A stretch of DNA of 64,000 nucleotides from Hyphomicrobiales bacterium. GTDB taxonomy: Bacteria; Pseudomonadota; Alphaproteobacteria; Rhizobiales; Rhizobiaceae. Positions 9,117 to 20,000 of the stretch are shown here, piece by piece. The translations under genes were made by a program, and so were the position numbers. The stretch is from the NCBI GenBank assembly GCA_900472575.1, contig UCIV01000021.1, forward strand, positions 1 through 64,000, read 5' to 3'. Each line of letters opens with the position of its first letter. The stretch's first letter is position 1. The notes below the pieces were generated by a model. The model searched no databases. It had not been told where the DNA came from and saw nothing but the letters and a program-made list of their open reading frames with translations.

Positions 9117-9482
9117 CTATTTCGTCGCAGGACGCGCCCTTGTCGGTCGCTCCGGTTCCCGACGAAGCGGCGGAAGATTCTCCGAAGGCGTTGCCGGACG
9201 CAGCTCTAGGACCATTATCGTGCAGAGCTTCATGATGCGCGAGAACTCGTCGCCGGCAACGACCGGGAAGCGGCAGCGATGGCGAGCGTCGCAGGCGGAG
9301 ACTTCCGCCCCAAGGCGTTCGCGCAAGCCGTCAGAATTCCCGCCAAGCTTCGAACGCAACTTGTCGATGACCGCGTAAGGGATGGCGACGACCGCGAGCA
9401 GGACGCACGCGAGCGGGCCCAGCCACTCGATGGAGCGGGGATGCCGTGCGAGAAGCTGCTCGATGATGTCGCTGCCTGCCAT
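9117..9482 (-). CDS. Unknown single-span membrane protein
   Basis: 121 aa from ATG 9482 (AAGGAG upstream); the longer frame to 9572 lacks support. One hydrophobic segment near residues 19-40 (W-L-G-P-L-A-C-V-L-L-A-V-V-A-I-P) is a likely membrane span, followed by a basic stretch. The C-terminal half contains three Cys and is Arg/Pro-rich at the end. It would be the first gene of the minus-strand run leading to tniQ. No family was recognised. Confidence 0.45.
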   Translation of the reverse strand: MAGSDIIEQLLARHPRSIEWLGPLACVLLAVVAIPYAVIDKLRSKLGGNSDGLRERLGAEVSACDARHRCRFPVVAGDEFSRIMKLCTIMVLELRPATPSENLPPLRREPERPTRARPATK

Positions 9483-10001
9483 GACGATCTCCTTCAAGAT
9501 CCGGGAGCATGTGCGGAGCCGCGCATGCCCTGTCCTGCGTTCCCGATCTCTATAGGACATCGGAAAAGGCAATTCAGACGCCGCGGCCTTTTTCTGGCTT
9601 GCGGGGGAAAATCGTGCTTTGAGGTCGAGGCTGCCGTGCCTGCACGGATGGGCGCGCTCTCCGGAGCGGCCGCCTGAAACGATCAGGCTATTATCAGGAA
9701 CCTTGGCTGAGAGATGCGCATCGTGTTCCGCCCTTCAAGGATGGTGAGGCGGAGAATCGATTAGACTATTACCTGTGAAGCGTAAACATTTTTATTTTCA
9801 TCTGGCAGTATTGACGCCGCGGTATCCAAGTAATGAACTATCCGCACGCGCGTGCGGGCAGGAGAACTGGCCTGCGCCACGCCTTGCGACGTCAACTTTG
9901 TTGCTCTTGCGACGTGGTGAAATTGTCAACTATTGCTGGCTGGTCGCTTGTTGCTTTCAAGGTGGCGCCGAATCCTTCCGTAACCGACGGAGGGAAGGCG
10001 G
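9483..10001. other. 519-bp divergent intergenic region
   Basis: Separates the transposition-side genes (minus) from the gene at 10002 (plus). It contains an AT-rich patch (about 9760-9805). A perfect 16-bp palindrome CCGCACGC/GCGTGCGG lies at 9842-9857. A TTGACG at about 9815 could be a -35 for rightward transcription. I see no convincing gene; overlapping open frames are shadows. Confidence 0.4.
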
Positions 10002-10688
10002 ATGGACGATTATATCGGCGAGATGTTCGAGAAGATCAGGAAGGAGACCGGCTCGCTGCTCGAGCTGCTCGGCCTGGAGCTCGTGGTCGCCCACGTGGGG
10101 AAAGCCTACAGGATATCGACGGTCGCGAAGGGAGAGAATACCTGCATCTCGCCGGTGACCATCGTGTTCGACGATGCGAGCGTGTCCTATCTCGACGAGG
10201 CGACGTGGCAAGACGCCCGGATCGAAGTCGACATTTTTACCCGCAGGGATCTCGGCGATACGGGCTGGGAATACTGGAAACACGAATTCACCCAGCGGCG
10301 GTACCCCTACGAGACGAAGGGAAGCAAGTTAGGATGGGCCTGGATGAACCTCCTCAACGAAGGACTCGTCGGGGACGGCGCGCGGACGCCCAACTGCGTA
10401 GACAGCCCGGAGACCGGCCGGGCCTACCTCCTGCTCTCCCGTCACTTCGACGACGTAGCGATCCACCAGGCGTACGACGAGGCGGAAGACGACATCGTCG
10501 AGACCCTGTCGTTTACGGACGAAGCCGGTCGCGACGTCAGGCTTCGGGTGCCCTCGAGGGGCCAGGAGGTCGTGATGTACGTCGACGACGAGGAGTTCGC
10601 GAGTTACGCGAAGGACTGCCCCGAGGACCTCAAGATCATCCTTGGCAGGCTCAGGAACGATCTGGCGGCCCGAAGCGCGACCCCATAG
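10002..10688 (+). CDS. Unknown 228-aa protein
   Basis: ATG 10002 follows GGAGGGAAGGCGG, a good ribosome site. The protein is acidic and soluble, with no signal peptide or membrane span. It has a two-part look: an N-terminal alpha/beta region (residues 1-120, Trp/Tyr-rich around W-E-Y-W-K) and an acidic C-terminal region rich in E-D-D. I recognise no family. Its 3' end overlaps the 3' end of the methyltransferase-like gene on the opposite strand by 38 bp. Its position beside a methyltransferase-like gene and a SIR2 gene suggests a defence or island gene of unknown role. Confidence 0.6.
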   Translation: MDDYIGEMFEKIRKETGSLLELLGLELVVAHVGKAYRISTVAKGENTCISPVTIVFDDASVSYLDEATWQDARIEVDIFTRRDLGDTGWEYWKHEFTQRRYPYETKGSKLGWAWMNLLNEGLVGDGARTPNCVDSPETGRAYLLLSRHFDDVAIHQAYDEAEDDIVETLSFTDEAGRDVRLRVPSRGQEVVMYVDDEEFASYAKDCPEDLKIILGRLRNDLAARSATP

Positions 10689-12942
10689 GCGCGTAGAACA
10701 CCGGGGCGGAATCCACGTCGGAATCCATCCAGGCCTTCTCCTCCTCGATCCGACGGCTTATTTCCGCCAGCCGGGCCCGCTCCTTTCGGACAAGATCGAC
10801 CATCTGCTTGACCGGCGTCCTCCGCTTGGGATTGGGCTCGACGTCCTTGAGGGCCTCGCCGTCGAGAACCCTGACAGCCTGGTGGTAGAGGTCGTTTCTG
10901 GGAAGGAGGTTCGCGCGCCCGGCCCAGAGACTGCGCCTCCTGGGCGGGGCGGCGGGCTGGGGACCGACCTTCGCATCCTCTATGATCACGGCCTCCAGCT
11001 CCTTGTCGAGATCGAATCCTTCCCCGGTCAGAGCCGAGCGGACGGAAAGGCCGACTATACGGGCCATGACAGGCGGCAGGGCGGACTGGATCATAGGAAG
11101 CTTTTCGGCGCCTCTGGCTGCGAAATGCCAGGAGGCCGGGAATCCTTGAGCCGCGGCGAGGGCCGAAAAAGTTAGGCGGGGGCGGAAGCCGTAATCCTTG
11201 ACTTCGCCGACCTGAGGAGGCCGCTCGACGATTTCGGAACGGTCGAAGCCGCACAGGCGCCACCCTCTCCCTCTGTCCGAGCGGTCGTCCTGCTTCGCAG
11301 GGATGTCCGGAAACACAGTCCTTCGGAAGTCCTGACGCCACTGCTTCGCCCAGCTATCGTAGATTTTCTGCTCGTCCGAGCGGCCTTCGACCCCGCGTGC
11401 GCTTTCGTGGACGACGACCGATGGGACGACACGACTGCCAAGGCCGCTGTAATGAGGCCAGGCAGCCTTCCTGATCCAGTACCTCTCGTTCTCGGTCGTC
11501 GCCCCGGCAAGCTTCAAGGCGGTAACCTCCTGAGGCTCGGTGCGGAAAACGGGCACCTCGAACACGCCGATTACGTCCGACCGGATTCCGACGAGGAAGT
11601 CGCGGGTCGTCAAATGCGGCAGGCCGAACTCGATGGTATAGAGGCTGAAATCGGTCACCACGTATCCGGCGGCCTTGAGCGCTACGACCGCTTCCGTCCG
11701 CTTCTTCTCAAGTCCGGGCTTCTTCCTGGAGCCGGCGTCGTTCTCGAAAATGAACGCCTTGGGCTGCAGCAGTTCGACTAGCTGCCGCATCCGCGGGCTC
11801 AGATCGGGCTTCTTCGTAATGTTTTCGCCGGGACCGCACGGCAGGCCCGCCGCAAGAAGGTCGACGTCCTTGTACGGGGCGAGAACGTCGATGGAAAGCT
11901 TCTGAACGTCGCCGTGACGAGCGGGCCAATGCGGCTGATTGTGCCGGAGCGTCTGGATGGAAGGCTTGTAGTTGTCATAAAGCGCCACGTGTTCGAACCC
12001 TGCGGACTGGAGTCCAAGGGCCATTCCGCCGCTACCGGCGCAGAGTTCGAGAACCTTGAGCGGTCCCTCGCTCTTCGGCACGGCGGAGCCGTACTCTTCG
12101 AACGGCACCAACTGGCTCACCGCGTCGGCAAGCCACAGGTCTCCCACACCGAGATCCCTGTGAAGGAGCAGCCCCTGGCCATAGCCGAACCTGCCCTGCG
12201 ATATCTGTTCGAGAGCGAAGTACGCCCCGGCGAGATAGATCACGCCGTCGGCGTCGTGCCGGATCAGGTCCTCGCCCGCTCCGAACGTCCCAGTGAATTC
12301 GGCAAGCGCCTCCAGGGCCTGCGAGACAAGCGAACGACGGCAGTGGTCGTAAAGCCCCGCATCTTCCTCGAAGCTTCCGTCCGACCAGTGATGGTCGAAG
12401 TCGTGAAGTTCCCGGACGATAGCGCGCGCCTTAGATTCGAGGGCTTCGATCTTCATCTTCGAAAACGCAGAAGAGAAGGATTCGAGCTCGGAAGCCCGAG
12501 AAGATTCCCAGCGCCGCCATTCCGGCCGCGACATTAGTTCGTGCTTCTCGACCAGCGTCGAGATGTCCTCGATCCCCACGGCGTTGCCGCCGCGAAGCAG
12601 TCTGAGAGCATCCAGTCGCACTTCCACGTCGGCCTCGGCGAGGGCGTCGAGCGCCCGCGGAGACATGCGGCTTTTGACGAGGACCTGCATGTGCCTGCCG
12701 AACTCGCCGTTGATCGCGGCGGACAGCGAGCGGAGACGGCCGAGTTCGGAGGGAGGAAGGCGCGCATGCTTCGCCAGATATGCATCGACGTGGCTGCTCT
12801 CAAGCTCCTGCAGCGTGCCCACGGCGGCGGCTGCTGCAAGGTAGTTCCGCGCGATCGTTTCGTTGATCTCGGCCAGCCTCTCGGCAGTCTCCGCGAGCAG
12901 GATCTCCTGCCGTGTAGGAACGTTTTTTCTCTTCTTCGCCAT
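10651..12942 (-). CDS. C5-cytosine methyltransferase-like protein, divergent motifs
   Basis: 763 aa from ATG 12942 (GAGG upstream). The open frame extends to 13821 but there overlaps the SIR2 gene and is spurious. Residues 1-290 are helical with no recognised fold. Residues about 297-311 give the AdoMet motif I (L-E-L-C-A-G-S-G-G-M-A). Motif IV has G-L-P-C-G at 366-370, so the catalytic Cys is kept but the usual P-C-Q is P-C-G. Motif VI reads E-N-D instead of E-N-V, and a T-T-R-D-F-L-V-G-I-R segment resembles motif VIII. A Q-G-F-P motif (motif X-like) is near residue 610. The family methylates C5 of cytosine in DNA. The changed motifs mean altered specificity or lost activity is possible. It is divergent from the SIR2 gene with 204 bp between, and the two may form one defence locus (inference). 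Confidence 0.75.
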   Translation of the reverse strand: MAKKRKNVPTRQEILLAETAERLAEINETIARNYLAAAAAVGTLQELESSHVDAYLAKHARLPPSELGRLRSLSAAINGEFGRHMQVLVKSRMSPRALDALAEADVEVRLDALRLLRGGNAVGIEDISTLVEKHELMSRPEWRRWESSRASELESFSSAFSKMKIEALESKARAIVRELHDFDHHWSDGSFEEDAGLYDHCRRSLVSQALEALAEFTGTFGAGEDLIRHDADGVIYLAGAYFALEQISQGRFGYGQGLLLHRDLGVGDLWLADAVSQLVPFEEYGSAVPKSEGPLKVLELCAGSGGMALGLQSAGFEHVALYDNYKPSIQTLRHNQPHWPARHGDVQKLSIDVLAPYKDVDLLAAGLPCGPGENITKKPDLSPRMRQLVELLQPKAFIFENDAGSRKKPGLEKKRTEAVVALKAAGYVVTDFSLYTIEFGLPHLTTRDFLVGIRSDVIGVFEVPVFRTEPQEVTALKLAGATTENERYWIRKAAWPHYSGLGSRVVPSVVVHESARGVEGRSDEQKIYDSWAKQWRQDFRRTVFPDIPAKQDDRSDRGRGWRLCGFDRSEIVERPPQVGEVKDYGFRPRLTFSALAAAQGFPASWHFAARGAEKLPMIQSALPPVMARIVGLSVRSALTGEGFDLDKELEAVIIEDAKVGPQPAAPPRRRSLWAGRANLLPRNDLYHQAVRVLDGEALKDVEPNPKRRTPVKQMVDLVRKERARLAEISRRIEEEKAWMDSDVDSAPVFYAPMGSRFGPPDRS

Positions 12943-13146
12943 GCTGACCTCGACGCGTGCACGAGATTGGTAGCAGCGAATTATTGAAGGTGTTCCAACG
13001 GCCAGGGTAAATGAACGAGGAAGGATTGGCGGCCGTCGGCGGAGAGAGGCGGCAAAGGTTGTGTGTCTAGACCTCCTTGGCGCAACGTGAGGTTGACGGG
13101 TCGTCGCGTGGCATGCGGTATGTGAGGAGGTGGTGGAGAAAGATTC

Positions 13147-14499
13147 GTGGAACAGGAAGCATCCTATCAATTGAAGGCGGACGCGGCGATCAGGGATCTG
13201 CTGCTGGAATTCGAGTGTCAGCCCATCCTGTTCATAGGAAGCGGAATATCGAGGAGATATTTCGGCGCGCCGAACTGGGCGGAGCTTTTGAAGACGATGT
13301 TCGGAAAGCTGCCTGCCGGGCCTGACGCCTACGAATACAATCGCCAGAAGTACGACGACGACATGGTCGAGGTGGGTACCGTCCTTTCTGAACTTGCCTT
13401 CGAGTGGGCATGGAAGGAGGGCAGGGATCAGTTCCCGCCCGAGTACTTCTCGTCTAAAGTCAACAAGGACGTCTTCCTCAAGCATCTTGTCTGCGAGCAC
13501 ATCGCTTCCGGGACGCCGGACCTGTCTCAGATCGAAGACGACCACCTGGCGAAGGAGATCGCGGCGTTCGCGGACATCAAGCCTCATGCTATCATCACGA
13601 CGAACTACGACATGTTTCTTGAACAGGTCTTCGATGGATACGAGCCGATCAGCGGCCAGACCATCCTCCGATACAACACCAACAGCTTCGGCGAGATCTT
13701 TCACATTCACGGCGACGTCGCCAATCCGAAGTCGATAGTGCTGACAAAGGCCGACTACGAGGAATGGGCGGAAAAGAAGAAGTACGTGTCGGCCAAGCTC
13801 CTGACGTATTTCGCGGAGCACCCCGTGTTCATCCTCGGCTACGGGCTGGGAGACCCGAACGTCAAGTCGATCCTACGGGACATAGGCGAGCTGGTGGCGG
13901 ACGAGGACGGCCTCATTTCAAACGTCTACCAGGTGGTATGGAGACCTGACCAGATAGAGAAGCATCCGCCAGACCAGGCCGTCTTCGCCGTGGACGGGAA
14001 GGAATTCCGCATCCGCGCGATCCATACGAACGATTTCGACTGGGTGTTCGAAGCGCTGAAGAGCCAGTCGGCGCTGAAATCTATCAATCCCAAGCTCGTG
14101 CGCGCCCTGGCGGCACGGACTATGAAACTGGTTCGGCACGACATTCCCTCAGGCGCGGTCGAGGTGAACTACGAGACTCTGGAGAAGGTCGCCGACGAGA
14201 AAGACTTCCTGCCCACATTGCTGGGCATCACCGTCGTCGACAACCCCAACCAGTCTCACCCGCTCACTATCACGCAACTCGCAGCTCGACTTGGCCTTCC
14301 GCACTGGGCGCCTTTGAACAAGCTGATTCACAGGATCAAGGCGGAAAAGGGCATCGATCTCAGATCGACCGACAATCGTTATCACTGCCGCATTAAGACT
14401 GGCACCAAGGCTTCCAGCATGGCTCGGAAATGGTCGCACGAGGCTGTGAGCCTATTCAAAAAGGTCATGGCCGGAGAAGAATACGAAGTGGTCACCTGA
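13147..14499 (+). CDS. SIR2-domain (NAD-binding) defence-type protein
   Basis: 450 aa, starting with GTG after GAGGAGG. The Rossmann NAD site F-I-G-S-G-I-S is at residues 29-35, T-T-N-Y-D at 151-155, F-H-I-H-G-D at 185-190 and L-G-Y-G-L-G-D-P-N near residue 235. These are the signature points of bacterial SIR2-like proteins, which in several phage-defence systems hydrolyse NAD+ to stop infection. The C-terminal 150 residues have no recognised domain and may sense the trigger. No Cys4 zinc ribbon of deacetylase sirtuins is visible, so NADase activity is more likely (inference). No Argonaute or ATPase partner is adjacent; the only nearby candidate partner is the divergent methyltransferase-like gene. 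Confidence 0.85.
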   Translation: MEQEASYQLKADAAIRDLLLEFECQPILFIGSGISRRYFGAPNWAELLKTMFGKLPAGPDAYEYNRQKYDDDMVEVGTVLSELAFEWAWKEGRDQFPPEYFSSKVNKDVFLKHLVCEHIASGTPDLSQIEDDHLAKEIAAFADIKPHAIITTNYDMFLEQVFDGYEPISGQTILRYNTNSFGEIFHIHGDVANPKSIVLTKADYEEWAEKKKYVSAKLLTYFAEHPVFILGYGLGDPNVKSILRDIGELVADEDGLISNVYQVVWRPDQIEKHPPDQAVFAVDGKEFRIRAIHTNDFDWVFEALKSQSALKSINPKLVRALAARTMKLVRHDIPSGAVEVNYETLEKVADEKDFLPTLLGITVVDNPNQSHPLTITQLAARLGLPHWAPLNKLIHRIKAEKGIDLRSTDNRYHCRIKTGTKASSMARKWSHEAVSLFKKVMAGEEYEVVT

Positions 14500-14805
14500 T
14501 CGGTTTATCGCTCACGCATATTCAAGACGTCCTGTCGTCGATCGGCTGACTTCTTCCGTCTGCTCCTCGGGCGATGCGGTTCGATACGATATATGCAATC
14601 CGTTTGCCTCGTCGCCTGCGGCCGGAAGGTGTCGTGCCCGCACTCGACTGTCATCCCTGCTTTGAGCCCTATACATTCCGGCAGGATGACAAAAATATTT
14701 TCATCGCCCGCATCAGGCCGGGACTTCTCGTTACCATTCTGATTCCGCTTCCTGAATCTTCGATTCAGCTAATGCTAGGACTAGATTCCTGTCCCGGAGG
14801 CGCCC

Positions 14806-14840
14806 TTGACGCCGCGAACGATACGGAACATACAAAGAAC
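14806..14840 (+). promoter_or_regulatory. SOS promoter with LexA box for imuA-imuB-dnaE2
   Basis: GAAC-N7-GAAC, the complement of the alphaproteobacterial LexA box GTTC-N7-GTTC, lies at 14826-14840. A TTGACG -35 is at 14806-14811 and, after 17 bp, a -10-like CATACA at 14829-14834 lies inside the box. LexA binding would block RNA polymerase. The ATG of imuA is 65 bp downstream. The rest of the 405-bp gap (14500-14904) shows no convincing gene; a 120-codon open frame there crosses the box and imuA and is probably spurious. Confidence 0.85.
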
Positions 14841-14904
14841 ATCAACCGTTCAAGCGACATGATGTCGTCCCTGTTCACCGCGATTTCGGAAGGATTCGCC
14901 AACG

Positions 14905-15654
14905 ATGTCGGCTGCCCGCGAGCTGGCCATCGCTGATCTTCGCGAACGCATAGCTGCCTTGGAGGGTGGCATCGCGAAGCGGAAGGTGTGCCTGCCGTTC
15001 GGAGCGCCTGAAATCGACGACGCTCTTCCGGGAGGCGGTCTCGCCTACGGCGCGCTGCACGAGTTCGCCGGGGGCGGATCGGGCACCGTCGACGGAGCGG
15101 CCGCCGCCCTGTTCGCAGCGGGGATCGCGGCGCGGACGAAGGGACCCGTGGTCTGGTGTCTGACGCGCCCGGACCTGTTTCTCCCGGCGCTCGCCCAGGT
15201 CGGGCTTCATCCGAACCGGGTGATCTTCGTGGAAGCAGGGAAGGAGGAGGACGTCCTGGCGTCGATGGAAGAGGCCCTGTCCTTTGGCGGTCTGGGCGCC
15301 GTCGTCGGAGAGCTTGTCCGCCTGCCGATGGTCGCCTCGCGGCGGCTGCAGCTTGCTGCGGAGCGGACGGGGACGATGGGTATCGTGGTGCGGCGCTGGC
15401 GGCGGCAGACGGAAGCCAACGACTTCGGCCAGGCGACCGTTGCGACCACACGATGGCGGGTAAGCGTTCTGCCGTCGGAGGAGCTGCCGGTTCCGGGCGT
15501 AGGGCGGCCACGATGGTTTTTGGAGCTGATGCGAGTGAAGGCGGGAGAGTGTGCTGAGTTTTGCGTAGGAGCATGTGATGACCAGGGTCGTATCGATATT
15601 TCTCCCGGATCTGCCGACCGATCGGATTCGGCGCGACGATCCGTCCATATCTGA
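14905..15654 (+). CDS. imuA: ImuA, mutasome RecA-like accessory factor
   Basis: 249 aa. The protein has a RecA/SulA-like fold without an obvious Walker A and works with ImuB and DnaE2 in SOS-induced translesion synthesis. Typical features are A-P-E-I-D-D-A-L-P-G-G-G-L-A near residue 35 and H-E-F-A-G near residue 52. The 3' end overlaps imuB by 77 nt in another frame, so the last residues may be variable. First gene of the SOS-controlled mutasome operon. Confidence 0.93.
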   Translation: MSAARELAIADLRERIAALEGGIAKRKVCLPFGAPEIDDALPGGGLAYGALHEFAGGGSGTVDGAAAALFAAGIAARTKGPVVWCLTRPDLFLPALAQVGLHPNRVIFVEAGKEEDVLASMEEALSFGGLGAVVGELVRLPMVASRRLQLAAERTGTMGIVVRRWRRQTEANDFGQATVATTRWRVSVLPSEELPVPGVGRPRWFLELMRVKAGECAEFCVGACDDQGRIDISPGSADRSDSARRSVHI

Positions 15655-17089
15655 CGACCAGCCCATTGCCGTCATCTCCCGGAGCGGCGCGAAGCGCTGG
15701 GTCTCCGCCGCCGATGCCGCCGCCAAAAAGGTGGGCGTCAGAGTTGGCATGCCGGCCGCCAAGGCGCAGGCGCTCTTCCGCGGACTCATGCTGGTCGACG
15801 CCGACCCCGCTGCCGATGCCAGACGGCTCGATATGATCGCCCTCTGGGCGCTCGAACATTACTCGCCGATCGTCGCCGTCGACGGCATCGATGGTCTCGT
15901 TCTTGATACGGAGGGGGCCGACCATCTTCAGGGCGGCGAGCTGCCGATGGTCACGAAGATCTTCAATTCCTTCCACGCCAAGAAGCTGACGGCCCGTGTC
16001 GCCATTGCAGACACCTGGGGAGCAGCCCACGCGTGCGCGCGTGCTATCAAGCGGGAGACGGTCATCATTCCGTCCGGCGAGACTTTCCGCGCCGTCGAAA
16101 AGCTGCCGATCTCGCTCCTCCGCCTTCCCGAAAAGACCGTTGCGGATCTTCGGGTACTGGGCTTCCAGACGATCGGTGAACTTACGAACACGCCACGCGC
16201 GCCGCTGGCGCTTCGGTTCGGCCCAGAAGTCGGCCGCAGGCTCGACCAGATCCGAGGACTGATGGCCGAACCGATTGATCCCATTCGCACCGCGGAAATG
16301 ATCGAGGTCTCTCGGAACTTCCAGGAGCCGATCGGCGCCGCGGAGACCATCAACAAGTATACCGGCCGTCTCGTCGTCCAACTCGTCGCCGAGCTCGAAA
16401 AGCGAGGGCTCGGCGTCCGGCGCACCGATCTCTTTGTGCACAAAGTCGACAACACCATCCAAGTCATCCGCGCCGGTACCGCGAAGCCCGTCCGCGACAT
16501 CCCCTGGCTGACAAAACTCTTCCGCGACCGTACCGAGAAGATCGAGCCGGGGTTCGGCATCGAACGCCTCGTACTCGTTGCTGCGGCCGCCGAACCGTTG
16601 GAGGAAGAGCAGCGGGCCTCGGCTCTCATCGAGGAGGAGACGACCGACATCACGCCGCTGATCGATATCTTCGGCAACCGTGGCCAGCGAGTGTACCGTC
16701 TCGCGCCTATCGCGTCCGACGTTCCGGAGCGCAGCGTTCAGCGCGTCTCCGCAATCGCAGAAGCCATCGAGGGGACCTGGGTGGGCCACTGGCGTCGGCC
16801 GGTCAGGCTTCTGTCGCAACCCGAAGTGATCGACGCGATCGCCCTGATGCCGGACCACCCACCGCGAAGCGTCACCTGGCGGGGGAACCGCCACAAGGTC
16901 GTCCGGGCCGACGGTCCGGAGCGTATCTTTGGCGAGTGGTGGCGGCGGCCGGCCGAGCTGGAAGCGGTCCGCGACTACTTCATGATCGAGAACGAGCAGG
17001 GGGAGCGGTTCTGGATCTACCGCGCCGGCGACGGAGTCGATCCCGAGACCGGCTCCCATAAATGGTTCATGCACGGGATATTCGCCTGA
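15578..17089 (+). CDS. imuB: ImuB, catalytically inactive Y-family polymerase-like protein
   Basis: 503 aa from ATG 15578 (AGGAG 6 nt upstream). It has the DinB/UmuC-like fold, but where active Y-polymerases carry acidic pairs it has [10 protein letters not shown], as in ImuB proteins that lost polymerase activity. ImuB is the hub that ties DnaE2 to the beta clamp and ImuA. The gene ends with TGATG, overlapping the dnaE2 start. Confidence 0.93.
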   Translation: MTRVVSIFLPDLPTDRIRRDDPSISDDQPIAVISRSGAKRWVSAADAAAKKVGVRVGMPAAKAQALFRGLMLVDADPAADARRLDMIALWALEHYSPIVAVDGIDGLVLDTEGADHLQGGELPMVTKIFNSFHAKKLTARVAIADTWGAAHACARAIKRETVIIPSGETFRAVEKLPISLLRLPEKTVADLRVLGFQTIGELTNTPRAPLALRFGPEVGRRLDQIRGLMAEPIDPIRTAEMIEVSRNFQEPIGAAETINKYTGRLVVQLVAELEKRGLGVRRTDLFVHKVDNTIQVIRAGTAKPVRDIPWLTKLFRDRTEKIEPGFGIERLVLVAAAAEPLEEEQRASALIEEETTDITPLIDIFGNRGQRVYRLAPIASDVPERSVQRVSAIAEAIEGTWVGHWRRPVRLLSQPEVIDAIALMPDHPPRSVTWRGNRHKVVRADGPERIFGEWWRRPAELEAVRDYFMIENEQGERFWIYRAGDGVDPETGSHKWFMHGIFA

Positions 17090-20000
17090 TGCGGTACGCC
17101 GAACTCCAGACCACTACCCATTTCTCCTTCCTTCGCGGCGCAAGCAGTGCAGACGAACTCTTCGCGACCGCCAAGGAGCTCGGAATCGAGGCCCTGGGCG
17201 TCGTCGACCGCAACAGTCTTGCAGGCATCGTCCGAGCGCTCGAGGCATCGCGCGCGACCGGGCTGCGCCTCGTCGTTGGGTGCCGGATCGATCTGCAGGA
17301 CGGGATGTCGGTCCTGGTCTACCCGACCGACAAGGCCGCTTACTCCCGGCTTACGCGGTTGATCACGCTTGGCAAGGGCAGGGGCGGTAAGAACAACTGC
17401 ATCCTGCACTGGGAGGACATTCCGCTCTACGCCGAGGGGCTCATCGGCATCCTCGTTCCTGACATGCCCGACGACCTTTGCGCCTTACAGCTCCGGCGCA
17501 TGAAGGACGTCTTCGGCGACCGCGCCTACGTTTCGCTCTGTCTCCGACGTCGGCCGAACGACCAGATGCGACTTCACGAACTGTCAAACATGGCCGTGCG
17601 GCATAAGGTGAAGACGGTCGTGACGAACGACGTCCTATTTCACGAGCCAAGCAGACGACAGCTCCAAGACATCGTCACTTGCGTACGAGAGGGGACGACG
17701 ATCGACGAAGTCGGTTTCGACCGCGAGCGCTTCGCCGACAGATACTTGAAACCTCCAGAAGAAATGGCGCGTCTGTTCCCGCGCTACCCGGAAGCGCTCG
17801 CCCGCACGATGGAGATCGTCGACCGCTGCAAGTTCTCGCTTGAGGAGCTGACATACGAATATCCGGAGGAAGCCATCGTCGAGGGAATGGACGCTCAGCA
17901 GTCTCTGGAGCACTACGTCCGCGAATGCATCCCCGACCGATACCCGGAGGGCCTCCCGCAGAAAGTTCTCCGCTCGGTCCGGCACGAGCTCGATCTCATC
18001 AAGGAGATGAACTACGCGCCCTATTTCCTTACGGTCTTCAGCATCGTCCGGTTCGCACGGAGCCAAGGCATTCTCTGCCAGGGCAGGGGATCGGCTGCGA
18101 ATTCGGCCATCTGCTACATTCTTGGCGTGACTTCGATTGATCCGGAGACCAACGATCTGTTGTTCGAGCGCTTCGTGTCAAAGGAGCGTAACGAGCCTCC
18201 GGACATCGACGTCGACTTCGAACACGAACGTCGGGAAGAAGTCATCCAGTGGATCTACAAGACGTACGGCCGCGACAGGGCTGCGCTCGTCTGCACCGTC
18301 ACGAGATATCGGGCGAAGAGAGCCATCGCCGACGTCGGCAAGGCCATGGGCCTGCCGGAGGACGTGACCAAGGCATTGTCGTCGGGTCTGTGGTCGTGGT
18401 CCGAGGAAATCACCGAGAAGAACGTCACCGACCTCAACCTCAATCCGAACGACTACCGGCTGGTGATGACCCTGAAGCTCGCGCGCGAGCTGATGGGCGC
18501 GCCCAGGCACCTCGGGCAGCATGTCGGCGGCTTCGTGCTGACGCGCTCGCGGCTCGACGACCTCGTTCCGATCGAACCCGCCCGCATGGAGGACCGGCAG
18601 GTCATCGAGTGGGACAAGGACGACGTGGAGGCCTTGAAGATGATGAAGGTCGACGTGCTGGCGCTGGGCATGCTGACATGCATGCAGAAGGCATTCGACC
18701 TGATCCGCGAACACAAGGGCGAAGACCTCGACCTCGCGAAGGTGAAGCAGGAGGACAGTGCCACCTACGCGATGATCCGCAAGGCCGACACCCTGGGCAC
18801 GTTTCAGGTCGAGAGCCGCGCGCAGATGTCGATGCTGCCACGCCTGAAGCCGCGCACGTTCTACGACCTCGTAGTTCAGGTAGCGATCGTGCGACCGGGT
18901 CCGATTCAAGGAGATATGGTTCATCCATATTTGAGGAGGAGAGAGGGCAAGGAGCCCGTCGAATATCCGACGCCGGAACTCGAGGCCGTACTAGGCAAGA
19001 CGCTTGGCGTGCCGCTTTTTCAAGAGTCTGCCATGAAAGTGGCGATGGTCTGCGCCGGCTTCACGGGCGGCGAGGCCGACCAGTTACGCAAGAGCATGGC
19101 GACGTTCAAGTTCACCGGCGGGGTTTCTCGGTTCCAGACGAAGCTGGTCGACGGAATGATAAACAATGGATACACGCGGGAGTTCGCCGAGCGCACGTTC
19201 AAGCAGCTCGAAGGCTTCGGATCCTATGGATTCCCCGAGTCGCACGCTGCGTCCTTCGCCCTGATCGCTTACGCCTCCTGCTATATCAAGTGCCATTTCC
19301 CCGAGGCGTTCGCGGCGGCGCTGATGAACTCTCTGCCGATGGGCTTCTATGCGCCCGCTCAGATCATATGGGACGCGCGCCGGCATGGCGTCGAGGTCCG
19401 ACCGATCTCCGTCCAGCATTCGCGATGGGACTGCACGCTGGAGGCAATTCCCGGCACCGAGCGGCATGCCGTCCGGCTCGGCATGAGACAGGTGGCCGGA
19501 CTTGCCGCCCTCGATGCCGCCCGGATCGTCGCCGCCCGAGGAGAACGGCCGTTCGAATCTGTGGACGATGTATGGCGACGATCGGAGGTGCCGGCCGAAG
19601 CGCTCACCCAGCTCGCCGAGGCCGACGCCTTCAGGCCCGCCTTCGGCCTCGAGCGACGCGACGCCCTTTGGGCCATAAAGGCCCTCCGGGACGAGCCGCT
19701 ACCGCTTTTCGCCGCCGCTGCCGAGCGCGAGCAGAAGGCCGTCGCCGAACAGCAGGAGCCGGAAGTTGAACTTCGGCAGATGACCGAAGGCCATAACGTC
19801 ATCGAGGACTATGCCCACGCCGGGCTGACGCTCAGACAACATCCGATCGCCTTCCTTCGCAAGGATCTGGAGGCCCGCCGTATCGTGACGTGCGCCGACG
19901 CCATGAACGCGAAGGATGGCCGCTTCCACATGATCGCCGGCCTCGTTCTCGTGCGACAGAAACCGGGCAGCGCGAAGGGAACCATGTTCATAACCCTGGA

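Noticed and set aside
9842..9857. 16-bp GC palindrome as a terminator
   Set aside because: It lacks a T-run on either strand and lies in a divergent region, so it is not a convincing terminator.
9833..10696. 287-codon frame overlapping the gene at 10002
   Set aside because: Its sequence is Arg/Gly-rich shadow coding of the 228-aa gene, which has a proper ribosome site.
12943..13821. 5' extension of the methyltransferase-like frame
   Set aside because: It overlaps the SIR2 gene, which has clear motifs in its own frame. ATG 12942 has a ribosome site and a natural protein start.
14574..14936. 120-codon open frame before imuA
   Set aside because: It crosses the LexA box/promoter and the imuA start and has no ribosome site or recognisable protein pattern.
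16000..16300. Open frames within imuB, dnaE2 and other large genes on either strand
   Set aside because: High-GC shadow frames with biased Arg/Ala/Pro composition and no ribosome sites.
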